64,000 nucleotides of DNA from Euonymus europaeus. Taxonomy: Eukaryota > Streptophyta > Magnoliopsida > Celastrales > Celastraceae. The notes under the pieces are model-generated. The model was not told the origin of the DNA, made no database searches, and worked only from the letters and a program-made list of their open reading frames with translations. The stretch spans positions 14,461,001-14,525,000 of the forward strand of contig OY756972.1 of NCBI GenBank assembly GCA_963580455.1, in the 5' to 3' direction. The position numbers were made by a program, and so were the translations under genes. Positions 23,432 through 36,189 of this stretch are shown piece after piece (the first letter of the stretch is position 1; each line of letters starts with the position of its first letter).

Positions 23432-25997
23432 GTTTTGGCATCAAAATAATCTATGAAGCTTATACTCGTAAAATTTGACATATAAGAACAAATTTTTTTT
23501 TACATTGAGCAACTTTGATGGTCTGAAGTTGCTCAACTCTGTCTATGGAGGAGCTTTTAACGGTTTTGTCCATTTGTCATAGAAAGTTCGTGTTTTGGGA
23601 TCGAAATAAACTAGGAAGCTTATACTCATAAAATTTGACATATAAGAACAATAAAAAGTGTACACCCAGCAACTTTGATGGTCCGAAGTTGCTCAACTCT
23701 CTCTATGGAGGAGCTTTTAACGGTTTTGTCCATTTGTCATAGAAAGTTGGTGTTTTGGCATCGAAATAATCTATGAAACTGATACTCATAAAATTCGACA
23801 TATAAGAACAATAAAAAGTGTACACCGAGCAACTTTGATGGTCCGAAGTTGCTCAACTCTCTCTATGAAGGAGCTTTTAACGGTTTTGTCCATTTGTCAT
23901 AGAAAGTTGGTGTTTTGTCAGCGAAATAATCTAGGAAGCTTATACTCTTAAAATTTGACATATAATAAGAATAAAAATTGTACACTGAGCGACATTGATG
24001 GTCCGAAGTTGCTCAACTCTCTCTATGGAGGAGCTTTTAGCGGTTTTATCCATTTGTCATAGAAAGTTGGTGTTTTGGCATCGAAATAATCTACGAAGCT
24101 TATACTCGTAATATTTGACATAAAACAACAATAAAAAGTCTATCCCGAGCAACTTTAGTAGTCCGAAGTTGCTCAACTCTCTCTATAGATGAGCTTTTAA
24201 CGGTTTCGTCCATTTGTCATAGAAAGTTGGTTATTTGGCATCGAAATAATCTATGCAGCTTATACTCGTAAAATTTGACATATAAGAACAATAAAAATTG
24301 TACACCGAGCAACTTTGATGGTCCGAAGTTGCTCAACTCTCTCTATGGAGGAGCTTTTAACGGTTTTGTCCATTTGTCCTAGAAAGTTGGTGTTTTGGCA
24401 TCGAAATAATCTATGAGGCTTATACTCGCAAAATTTGACATATAAGAACAATAAAAATTGTAAACAGAGCAACTTTGATGGTCCAAAGTTGCTCAACTCT
24501 CTCAATGCTGAAGATTTTAACGGTTTCGTCCATTTGTCATATAAAGTTGGTGTTTTGGCATCGAAATAATCTATGAATCTTATACTCATAAAATTTGACA
24601 AATAAGAACAATAAAAAGTGTACACCGAGCAACTTTGATGGTCCGAAGTTTCTCAACTCTCTCTATGGAGGAGCTTTTAACGGTTTTGTCCATTTGTCAT
24701 AGAAAGTTGGTGTTTTTGCATCGAAATAATCTATGAAACTCATACTCATAAAATTTGACGTAGAAGAAAAATAAAAAGTCTATCCTGAGAAACTTTGATA
24801 GTCCGAAAATGTTCAAGTCTCTCTATGGAGGAGCTTTTAACGGTTTCGTCCATTTCTCATAGAAAGTTGATGTTTTGCCATCGAAATAATCTACGAAGCT
24901 TATACTCATAAAATTTGACAAATAAGAACAATAAAAAGTATACACCGAGCAACTTTGATGGTCCGAAGTTGCTCAACTCTCTCTATGGAGGAGCTTTTAG
25001 CGGTTTTGTCCATTTGTCATAGAAAGTTGGTGTTTTGCCATCGAAATAATCTACGAAGCTTATACTCATAAAATTTGACAAATAAGAACAATAAAAAGTG
25101 TACACCGAGCAACTTTGATGGTCCGAAGTTGCTCAACTCTCTCTATGGAAGAGCTTTTAACGGTTTTGTCCATTTGTCATAGAAAGTTGGTGTTTTTGCA
25201 TCGAAATAATCTATGAACCTCATACTCATAAAATTTGACATAGAAGAAATAAAAAGTTAAAAAGTCTATCCTGAGAAACTTTGATAGTCCGAAAATGTTC
25301 AAGTCTCTCTATGGAGGAGCTTTTAACGGTTTCGTCCATTTCTCATAGAAAGTTGATGTTTTGGCATCGAAATAATCTATGAAGCTTATACTAGAAAAAT
25401 TTGACATATAAGAACAGTAAAAATTGTAGACCGAGCAACTTTGATGGTCCGAAGTTGCTCAACTCTCTCTATGTAGGAGTTTTTAACGGTTTTGTCGATT
25501 TGTCATAGAAAGTTGGAGTTTTGTCATCGAAATAATCTAGGAAGCTTATACTCTTAAAATTTGACATATAATAAGAATAAAAATTGTACACCGAGCGACT
25601 TTGATGGTCCGAAGTTGCTCAACTCTCTATATGGAGGTGCTTTTAGCGGTTTTATCCATTTGTCATATAAAGTTGTTGTTTTGGCATCGAAATAATCTAG
25701 GAAGCTTATAATTTTAAAATTTGACATATAATAAGAATAGAAATTGTACACCGAGCAACTTTGATGGTCCGAAGTTGCTCAACTCTCTATATGAAGGAGC
25801 TTTTAACGGTTTTGTCCATTTGTCATAGAAATTTGGTGTTTTGGCATCGAAATAATCTACGAAGCTTATACTAGTAAAATTTGACATAAAACAACTATAA
25901 AAATTCTATCACGAGCAACTTTGGTAGTCCGAAGTTGCTCAACACTCTCTATGGAGGAGCTTTTAACGGTTTCGTCCGTTTGTCATAGAAAGTTGGT
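23432..25997. repeat. Higher-order unit, 16 monomers, copy 1 (2,566 bp)
   Basis: Offset markers: the A3T9 tract at 23490 against 26056, GTTGGTTATTTGGC near 24227 against 26793, AACTCTCTCAATGCTG near 24494 against 27060, and the 8-bp AAAAAGTT duplication near 25250 against 27816. The length is 16 x 160 plus 6, explained by a 2-bp loss and the 8-bp gain in one monomer. Confidence 0.9.
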
Positions 25998-28563
25998 GTT
26001 TTGGCATCAAAATAATCTATGAAGCTTATACTCGTAAAATTTGACATATAAGAACAAATTTTTTTTTACATTGAGCAACTTTGATGGTCTGAAGTTGCTC
26101 AACTCTGTCTATGGAGGAGCTTTTAACGGTTTTGTCCATTTGTCATAGAAAGTTCGTGTTTTGGGATCGAAATAAACTAGGAAGCTTATACTCATAAAAT
26201 TTGACATATAAGAACAATAAAAAGTGTACACCCAGCAACTTTGATGGTCCGAAGTTGCTCAACTCTCTCTATGGAGGAGCTTTTAACGGTTTTGTCCATT
26301 TGTCATAGAAAGTTGGTGTTTTGGCATCGAAATAATCTATGAAACTGATACTCATAAAATTCGACATATAAGAACAATAAAAAGTGTACACCGAGCAACT
26401 TTGATGGTCCGAAGTTGCTCAACTCTCTCTATGGAGGAGCTTTTAACGGTTTTGGCCATTTGTCATAGAAAGTTGGTGTTTTGTCAGCGAAATAATCTAG
26501 GAAGCTTATACTCTTAAAATTTGACATATAATAAGAATAAAAATTGTACACTGAGCGACATTGATGGTCCGAAGTTGCTCAACTCTCTCTATGGAGGAGC
26601 TTTTAGCGGTTTTATCCATTTGTCATAGAAAGTTGGTGTTTTGGCATCGAAATAATCTACGAAGCTTATACTCATAAAATTTGACATAAAACAACAATAA
26701 AAAGTCTATCCCGAGCAACTTTAGTAGTCCGAAGTTGCTCAACTCTCTCTATGGATGAGCTTTTAACGGTTTCGTCCATTTGTCATAGAAAGTTGGTTAT
26801 TTGGCATCGAAATAATCTATGCAGCTTATACTCGTAAAATTTGACATATAAGAACAATAAAAATTGTACACCGAGCAACTTTGATGATCCGAAGTTGCTC
26901 AACTCTCTCTATGGAGGAGCTTTTAACGGTTTTGTCCATTTGTCCTAGAAAGTTGGTGTTTTGGCATCGAAATAATCTATGAGGCTTATACTCGCAAAAT
27001 TTGACATATAAGAACAATAAAAATTGTAAACAGAGCAACTTTGATGGTCCAAAGTTGCTCAACTCTCTCAATGCTGAAGATTTTAACGGTTTCGTCCATT
27101 TGTCATATAAAGTTAGTGTTTTGGCATCGAAATAATCTATGAATCTTATACTCATAAAATTTGACAAATAAGAACAATAAAAAGTGTACACCGAGCAACT
27201 TTGATGGTCCGAAGTTTCTCAACTCTCTCTATGGAGGAGCTTTTAACGGTTTTGTCCATTTGTCATAGAAAGTTGGTGTTTTTGCATCGAAATAATCTAT
27301 GAAACTCATACTCATAAAATTTGACGTAGAAGAAAAATAAAAAGTCTATCCTGAGAAACTTTGATAGTCCGAAAATGTTCAAGTCTCTCTATGGAGGAGC
27401 TTTTAACGGTTTCGTCCATTTCTCATAGAAAGTTGATGTTTTGCCATCGAAATAATCTACGAAGCTTATACTCATAAAATTTGACAAATAAGAACAATAA
27501 AAAGTGTACACCGAGCAACTTTGATGGTCCGAAGTTGCTCAACTCTCTCTATGGAGGAGCTTTTAGCGGTTTTGTCCATTTGTCATAGAAAGTTGGTGTT
27601 TTTCCATCGAAATAATCTACGAAGCCTATACTCATAAAATTTGACAAATAGGAACAATAAAAAGTGTACACCGAGCAACTTTGATGGTCCGAAGTTGCTC
27701 AACTCTCTCTATGGAGGAGCTTTTAACGGTTTTGTCCATTTGTCATAGAAAGTTGGTGTTTTTGCATCGAAATAATCTATGAACCTCATACTCATAAAAT
27801 TTGACATAGAAGAAATAAAAAGTTAAAAAGTCTATCCTGAGAAACTTTGATAGTCCGAAAATGTTCAAGTCTCTCTATGGAGGAGCTTTTAACGGTTTCG
27901 TCCATTTCTCATAGAAAGTTGATGTTTTGGCATCGAAATAATCTATGAAGCTTATACTAGAAAAATTTGACATATAAGAACAGTAAAAATTGTAGACCGA
28001 GCAACTTTGATTGTCCGAAGTTGCTCAACTCTCTCTATGTAGGAGTTTTTAACGGTTTTGTCGATTTGTCTTAGAAAGTTGGAGTTTTGTCATCGAAATA
28101 ATCTAGGAAGCTTATACTCTTAAAATTTGACATATAATAAGAATAAAAATTGTACACCGAGCGACTTTGATGGTCCGAAGTTGCTCAACTCTCTATATGG
28201 AGGAGCTTTTAGCGGTTTTATCCATTTGTCATATAAAGTTGTTGTTTTGTCATCGAAATAATCTAGGAAGCTTATAATTTTAAAATTTGACATATAATAA
28301 GAATAAAAATTGTACACCGAGCAACTTTGATGGTCCGAAGTTGCTCAACTCTCTATATGAAGGAGCTTTTAACGGTTTTGTCCATTTGTCATAGAAATTT
28401 GGTGTTTTGGCATCGAAATAATCTACGAAGCTTATACTCGTAAAATTTGACATAAAACAACTATAAAAATTCTATCACGAGCAACTTTGGTAGTCCGAAG
28501 TTGCTCAACACTCTCTATGGAGGAGCTTTTAACGGTTTCGTCCGTTTGTCATAGAAAGCTGGT
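25998..28563. repeat. Higher-order unit, 16 monomers, copy 2
   Basis: Tandem partner at 2,566. Private changes include GATGATCC near 26884, TTTTTCCATCG near 27599 and TTGATTGTCC near 28007. Copy identity is lost after about 28563. Confidence 0.9.
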
Positions 28564-31500
28564 GTTTTGGCATCGAAATAATCCATGAAGCTTATACTTG
28601 AAAAATTTGACATACAAGAACAATAAAAATTGTACACCGAGCAACTTAGATGGTCCGAAGTTGCTCAACTCTCTCTGTGGAGGAGCTTTTAACGATTTTA
28701 TCCATTTGTCACAGAAAGTTGGTGTTTTGGCAATGAAATTATCTTCGAAGCTTGTACTAATAAAATTTTACATAGAAGAACAATAAAAAGTGTACACCGA
28801 GCAACTTTGATGGTCCGAAGTTGCTCAACTCTCTCTATGGAGGAGCATTTAACAGTTTTGTCCATTTGTCATAGAAAGTTGGTGTTTTGTCATCGAAATA
28901 ATCTATGAAGCTTATACTCTTAAAATTTGTCATATAATAAGAATAAAAATTGTACACCGAGCGACTCTGATGGTCCGAAGTTGCTCAACTCTCTCTATGG
29001 AGGAGCTTTTAGCGGTTTTATCCATTTGTCATAGAATGTTGGTGTTTTGCCATCGAAATAATCTACGAAGCTTATACTCGTAAAATTTGACATAAAACAA
29101 CAATAAAAAGTCTATGCCGAGCAACTTTGGTAGTCCGAAGTTGCTCAACTCTCTCTATGGAGGAGCTTTTAACGGTTTCGTCCATTTGTCATAGAAAGTT
29201 GGTGTTTTGGCATCGAAATAATCTATGAAGCTTACACTCGTAAAATTTGACATATAAGAACAATAAAAATTGTACACCGAGCAACTATGATGGTCCGAAG
29301 TTGCTCAACTCTCTCTATGGAAGAGCTTTTAACGGTTTTATCCATTTGTCATAGAAAGTTGGTGTTTTGGCATCGAAATAATATAGGAATCTTATTCTCG
29401 TAAAATTTGACATAAAACAACAATAAAAAGTCTATTTCGAGCAACTTTGGTAGTCCGAAGTTGCTCAACACTCTCTATGCAGGAGCTTTTAACGGTTTCG
29501 TCCATTTATCATAGAAAGTTGATGTTTTGGCATCGAAATAAACCATGAAGCTGATACTCGAAAAATTTGACATATAAGAACAATAAAAATTGTACACCGA
29601 GCAACTTTGATGGTCCGAAGTTGCTCAACTCTCTCTATGGAGGAGCTTTTAACGGTTTTATCCATTTGTTATAGAAAGTTGTTGTTTTGGCATCGAAATA
29701 ATCTATGAAGCTTATATTCATAAAATTCGACATATAAGAACAATAAAAGGTGTACACCGAGCAACTTTGATGGTCCGAAGTTGCTCAACTCTCTCTATGT
29801 AGGTGCTTTTAACGATTTTGTCCATTTGTCATAGAAAGTTGGTGTTTTGGCATCCAAATAATCTAGGAAACTTATACTCAAAAAATTTGACATATAAGAA
29901 CAATAAAAATTGTACACCGAGCAACTTTGATGTTCCGAAGTTACTCAACTCTCTCTATGGAGGAGCTTTTAACGGTTTGGTCCATTTGTCATAGAAAGTT
30001 GGTGTTTTGGAATCAAAATAATCTAGGAAGCTTATACTCGTAAACGTTGACGTAGAAGAACAATAAAAAGTCTATCCCGAGCAACTTTGATAGTCCGAAG
30101 TTGCTCAACTCTCTCGATGGAGGAGCTTTTAACGGGTTTCTCCATTTGTCATAGAAAGTTCGGGTTTTGGCATCGAAATAATCTATGAAGCTTAAACTCG
30201 TAAAATTTGACATATAAGAACAATAAAAATTGCGCACCGAGCAACTTTGATGGTCCGAACTTGCTCAACTCTCTCTATGGAGGAGGTTTTAACGGTTTCG
30301 TCCATTTGTCATAGAAAGTTGGTATTTTGGCATCAAAATAATCTATGAAGCTTGTACTCTTAAAATTTGACATATAAGAGCAATAAAAATTTTACACCGA
30401 GCAACTTTTATGGTCCGAAGTTGCTCAACTTTCTCTATGGAGGAGCTTTTAACAGTTTTGTCCATTTGTCATAGAAAGTAGGTGTTTTGGCATCGAAATA
30501 ATCTATGAAGCTTCTACTCGTAAAATTTGACATATATGAACAATAAAAATTGTACACCGAGCAACTTTGATGGTCCGAAGTTGCTCAACTCTCTCTCTGG
30601 AGGAGCTTTTAACGGTTTTGTCCATTTGTCACAGAAAGTTGGTGTTTTGGCATCGAAATAATCTATGAAGCCTATACTCGTAAAATTTGACATATAAGAA
30701 CAATAAAAATTGTACACCGAGCAACTTTGATGGTCCGAAGTTGCTCAACTCTCTCTATGGAGGAGCTTTTAACGGTTTTGTCCATTTGTCATAGAAAGTT
30801 GGTGTTTTGCCATCGAAATAATCTACGAAGCTTATACTCGTAAAATTTGACATAAAACAACAATAAAAAGTCTATGCCGAGCAACTTTGATGGTCAGAAG
30901 TTGCTCAACTCTCTCTATGGAGGAGCTTTTAACGGTTTCGTCCATTTGTCATAGAAAGTTGGTGTTTTGGCATCGAAATAACATATGAAGCTTACACTCG
31001 TAAAATTGGACATATAAGAACAATAAAAATTGTACACCGAGCAACTATGATGGTCCGAAGTTGCTCAACTCTCTCTATGTAAGAGCTTTTAACGGTTTTA
31101 TCCATTTGTCATAGAAAGTTGGTGTTTTGGCATCGAAATAATATAGGAATCTTATTCTCGTAAAATTTGACATAAAACAACAATAAAAAGTCTATTTCGA
31201 GCAACTTTGGTAGTCCGAAGTTGCTCAACACTCTCTATGGAGGAGCTTTTAACGGTTTCGTCCATTTATCATAGAAAGTTGATGTTTTGGCATCGAAATA
31301 AACCATGAAGCTGATACTCGAAAAATTTGACATATAAGAACAATAAAAATTGTACACTGAGCAACTTTGATGGTCCGAAGTTGCTCAACTCTCTCTATGG
31401 AGGAGCTTTTAACGGTTTTATCCATTTGTTATAGAAAGTTGTTGTTTTGGCATCGAAATAACCTATGAAGCTTATATTCATAAAATTCGACATATAAGAA

Positions 31501-34500
31501 CAATAAAAGGTGTACACCGAGTAACTTTGATGGTCCGAAGTTGCTCAACTCTCTCTATGTAGGCGCTTTTAACGGTTTTGTCCATTTGTCGTAGAAAGTT
31601 GGTGTTTTGTCATCGAAATAATATATGAAGCTTATACTCTTAAAATTTGACATATAATAAGAATAAAAATTGTACACCGAGCGACTTTGATGGTCCGAAG
31701 TTGCTCAACTGTCTCTATGGAGGAGCTTTTTGCGGTTTTACCCATTTGTCATAGAAAGTTGGTGTTTTGCCATCGAAATAATCTACGAAGCTTATACTCA
31801 TAAAATTTGACAAATAAGAACAATAAAAAGTGTACACCGAGCAACTTTGATGGTCCGAAGTTGCTCAACTCTCTCTATGGAGGATCTTTTAACGGTTTTG
31901 TCCATTTGTCATAGAAAGTTGGTGTTTTTGCATCGAAATAATCTATGAACCTCATACTCATAAAATTTGACATAGAAGAAATAAAATGTCTATCCTGAGA
32001 AACTTTGATAGTCCGAAAATGTTCAAGTCTCTCTATGGAGGAGCTTTTAACGGTTTCGTCCATTTCTTATAGAAAGTTGATGTTTTGGCATCGAAATAAT
32101 CTATGAAGCTTATACTAGAAAAATTTGACATATAAGAACAGTAAAAATTGTAGACCGAGCAACTTTGATGGTCCGAAGTTGGTCAACTCTTTCTATGGAG
32201 GAGCTTTTAACGGGTTTCTCCATTTGTCATAGAAAGTTCGGGTTTTGGCATCGAAATAATCTATGAAGCTTAAACTCGTAAAATTTGACATATAAGAACA
32301 ATAAAAATTGCGCACCGAGCAACTTTGATGGTCCGAACTTGCTCAACTCTCTCTATGGAGGAGCTTTTAACGGTTTCGTCCATTTGTCATAGAAAGTTGG
32401 TATTTTGGCATCAAAATAATCTATGAAGCTTGTACTCTTAAAATTTGACATATAAGAGCAATAAAAATTTTACACCGAGCAACTTTTATGGTCCGAAGTT
32501 GCTCAACTTTCTCTATGGAGGAGCTTTTAACGGTTTTGTCCATTTGTCATAGAAAGTAGGTGTTTTGGCATCGAAATAATCTATGAAGCTTATACTCGTA
32601 AACGTTGACGTAGAAGAACAATAAAAAGTCTATCCCGAGCAACTTTGATAGTCCGAAGTTGCTCAACTCTCTCGATGGAGGAGCTTTTAACGGTTTTGTC
32701 CATTTGTCACAGAAAGTTGGTGTTTTGGCATCGAAATAATCTATGAAGCTTAAACTCGTAAAATTTGACATATAAGAACAATAAAAATTGTACACCGAGC
32801 AACTTTGATGGTCCAAAGTTGCTCAACTCTCTCTATGGAGGAGCTTTTAACGGTTTTGTCCATTTGTCATAGAAAGTTGGTGTTTTGCCATCGAAATAAT
32901 CTACGAAGCTTATACTCGTAAAATTTGACATAAAACAACAATAAAAAGTCTATGCCGAGCAACTTTGATGGTCGGAAGTTGCTCAACTCTCTCTATGGAG
33001 GAGCTTTTAACGGTTTCGTCCATTTGTCATAGAAAGTTGGTGTTTTGGCATCGAAATAATCTATGAAGCTTACACTCGTAAAATTTGACATATAAGAACA
33101 ATAAAAATTGTACACCGAGCAACTATGATGGTCCGAAGTTGCTCAACTCTCTCTATGGAAGAGCTTTTAACGGTTTTATCCATTTGTCATAGAAAGTTGG
33201 TGTTTTGGCATCGAAATAATATAGGAATCTTATTCTCGTAAAATTTGACATAAAACAACAATAAAAAGTCTATTTCGAGCAACTTTGGTAGTCCGAAGTT
33301 GCTCAACACTCTCTATGGAGGAGCTTTTAACGGTTTCGTCCATTTATCATAGAAAGTTGATGTTTTGGCATCGAAATAAACCATGAAGCTGATACTCGAA
33401 AAATTTGACATATAAGAACAATAAAAATTGTACACCGAGCAACTTTGATGGTCCGAAGTTGCTCAACTCTCTCTATGGAGGAGCTTTTAACGGTTTTATC
33501 CATTTGTTATAGAAAGTTGTTGTTTTGGCATCGAAATAATCTATGAAGCTTATATTCATAAAATTCGACATATAAGAACAATAAAAGGTGTACACCGAGC
33601 AACTTTGATGATCCGAAGTTGCTCAACTCTCTCTATGTAGGTGCTTTTAACGGTTTTGTCCATTTGTCATAGAAAGTTCGTGTTTTGTCATCGAAATAAT
33701 CTATGAAGCTTATACTCTTAAAATTTGACATATAATAAGAATAAAAATTGTACACCGAGCGACTTTGATGGTCCGAAGTTGCTCAACTCTCTCTATGGAG
33801 GAGCTTTTAGCGGTTTTACCGATTTGTCATAGAAAGTTGGTGTTTTGCCATCGAAATAATCTACGAAGCTTATACTCATAAAATTTGACAAATAAGAACA
33901 ATAAAAAGTGTACACCGAGCAACTTTGATGGTCCGAAGTTGCTCAACTCTCTCTATGGAGGATCTTTTAACGGTTTTGTCCATTTGTCATAGAAAGTTCG
34001 TGTTTTGTCATCGAAATAGAAGCTTATACTCTTAAAATTTGACATATAATAAGAATAAAAATTGTACACCGAGCGACTTTGATGGTCCGAAGTTGCTCAA
34101 CTCTCTCTATGGAGGAGCTTTTAGCGGTTTTACCGATTTGTCATAGAAAGTTGGTGTTTTGCCATCGAAATAATCTACGAAGCTTATACTCATAAAATTT
34201 GACAAATAAGAACAATAAAAAGTGTACACCGAGCAACTTTGATGGTCCGAAGTTGCTCAACTCTCTCTATGGAGGATCTTTTAACGGTTTTGTCCATTTG
34301 TCATAGAAAGTTGGTGTTTTTGCATCGAAATAATCTATGAACCTCATACTCATAAAATTTGACATAGAAGAAATAAAAAGTCTATCCTGAGAAACTTTGA
34401 TAGTCCGAAAATGTTCAAGTCTCTCTATGGAGGAGCTTTTAACGGTTTCGTCCATTTCTCATAGAAAGTTGATGTTTTGGCATCGAAATAATCTATGAAG

Positions 34501-36189
34501 CTTATACTAGAAAAATTTGACATATAAGAACAGTAAAAATTGTAGACCGAGCAACTTTGATGGTCCGAAGTTGGTCAACTCTCTCTATGTAGGAGTTTTT
34601 AACGGTTTTGTCGATTTGTCATAGAAAGTTGGAGTTTTGTCATCGAAATAATCTAGGAAGCTTATACTCTTAAAATTTGACATATAATAAGAATAAAAAT
34701 TGTACACCGAGCGACTTTGATGGTCCGAAGTTGCTCAACTCTCTATATGGAGGAGATTTTAGCGGTTTTATCCATTTGTCATATAAAGTTGGTGTTTTGG
34801 CATCGAAATAATCTAGGAAGCCTATAATTTTAAAATTTGACATATAATAAAAATAAAAATTGTACACCGAGCAACTTTGATGGTCCGAAGTTGCTCAACT
34901 CTCTATATGAAGGAGCTTTTAACGGTTTTGTCCATTTGTCATAGAAATTTGGTGTTTTGGCATCGAAATAATCTACGAAGCTTATACTCGTAAAATTTGA
35001 CATAAAACAACTATAAAAATTCTATCACGAGCAACTTTGGTAGTCCGAAGTTGCTCAACACTCTCTATGGAGGAGCTTTTAACGGTTTCGTCCATTTATC
35101 ATAGAAAGTTGGTGTTTTGGCATCGAAATAATCCATGAAGCTTATACTTGAAAAATTTGACATATAAGAACAATAAAAATTGTACACCGAGCAACTTAGA
35201 TGGTCCGATGTTGCTCAACTCTCTCTGTGGAGGAGCTTTTAACGATTTTATCCATTTGTCATAGAACGTTGGTGTTTTGGCAATGAAATTATCTTCGAAG
35301 CTTGTACTAATAAAATTTTACATAGAAGAACAATAAAAAGTGTACACCGAGCAACTTTGATGGTCCGAAGTTGCTCAACTCTCTCTATGGAGGAGCATTT
35401 AACAGTTTTGTCCATTTGTCATAGAAAGTTGGTGTTTTGTCATCGAAATAATCTATGAAGCTTATACTCTTAAAATTTGACATATAATAAGAATAAAAAT
35501 TATACACCGAGCGACTTTGATGGTCCGAAGTTGCTCAACTCTCTCTATGGAGGAGCTTTTAGCGATTTTATCCATTTGTCATAGAAAGTTGGTGTTTTGC
35601 CATCGAAATAATCTACGAAGCTTATACTCGTAAAATTTGACATAAAACAACAATAAAAAGTCTATGCCGAGCAACTTTGGTAGTCCGAAGTTGCTCAACA
35701 CTCTCTATGGAGGAGCTTTTAACGGTTTCGTCCATTTATCATAGAAAGTTGATGTTTTGGCATCGAAATAAACCATGAAGCTGATACTCGAAAAATTTGA
35801 CATATAAGAACAATAAAAATTGTACACCGAGCAACTTTGATGGTCCGAAGTTGCTCAACTCTCTCTATGGAGGAGCTTTTAACGGTTTTATCCATTTGTT
35901 ATAGAAAGTTGTTGTTTTGGCATCGAAATAATCTATGAAGCTTATATTCATAAAATTCGACATATAAGAACAATAAAAGGTGTACAACGAGCAACTTTGA
36001 TGGTCCGAAGTTGCTCAACTCTCTCTATGTAGGTGCTTTTAACGATTTTGTCCATTTGTCATAGAAAGTTGGTGTTTTGGCATCCAAATAATGTAGGAAA
36101 CTTATACTCATAAAATTTGACATATAAGAACAATAAAAATTGTACACCGAGCAACTTTGATGTTCCGAAGTTACTCAACTCTCTCTATG
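28564..36189. repeat. Mosaic block with 11-mer and dimer duplications
   Basis: About 48 monomers. Bases 29040-29810 match 30800-31570 at an offset of 1,760 (11 monomers), and the GTCTATGCCGAG series returns near 32949, about 13 monomers after 30871. Frequent types are CATAAAACAACAATAAAAAG, TATAGGAATCTTATTC, AAACCATGAAGCTGATAC and the linked pair GAGCGACTTTG with TTTTAGCGGTTTTA. Bases 33661-33980 are repeated at 33981-34294 with a 6-bp loss in the second copy. No non-satellite DNA is seen. Confidence 0.85.

Noticed and set aside
24260..24625. Open frame of 121 codons on the minus strand, with a near-copy at 26826-27191, and dozens of 60-90 codon relatives
   Set aside because: All are translations of the satellite. 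Because 160 is not a multiple of 3, each monomer is read in a shifted frame, so the same peptide segments reappear in the same order. They have no constant start or end, and stops appear in the third frame. They copy with the monomers and show no codon-level conservation by eye.
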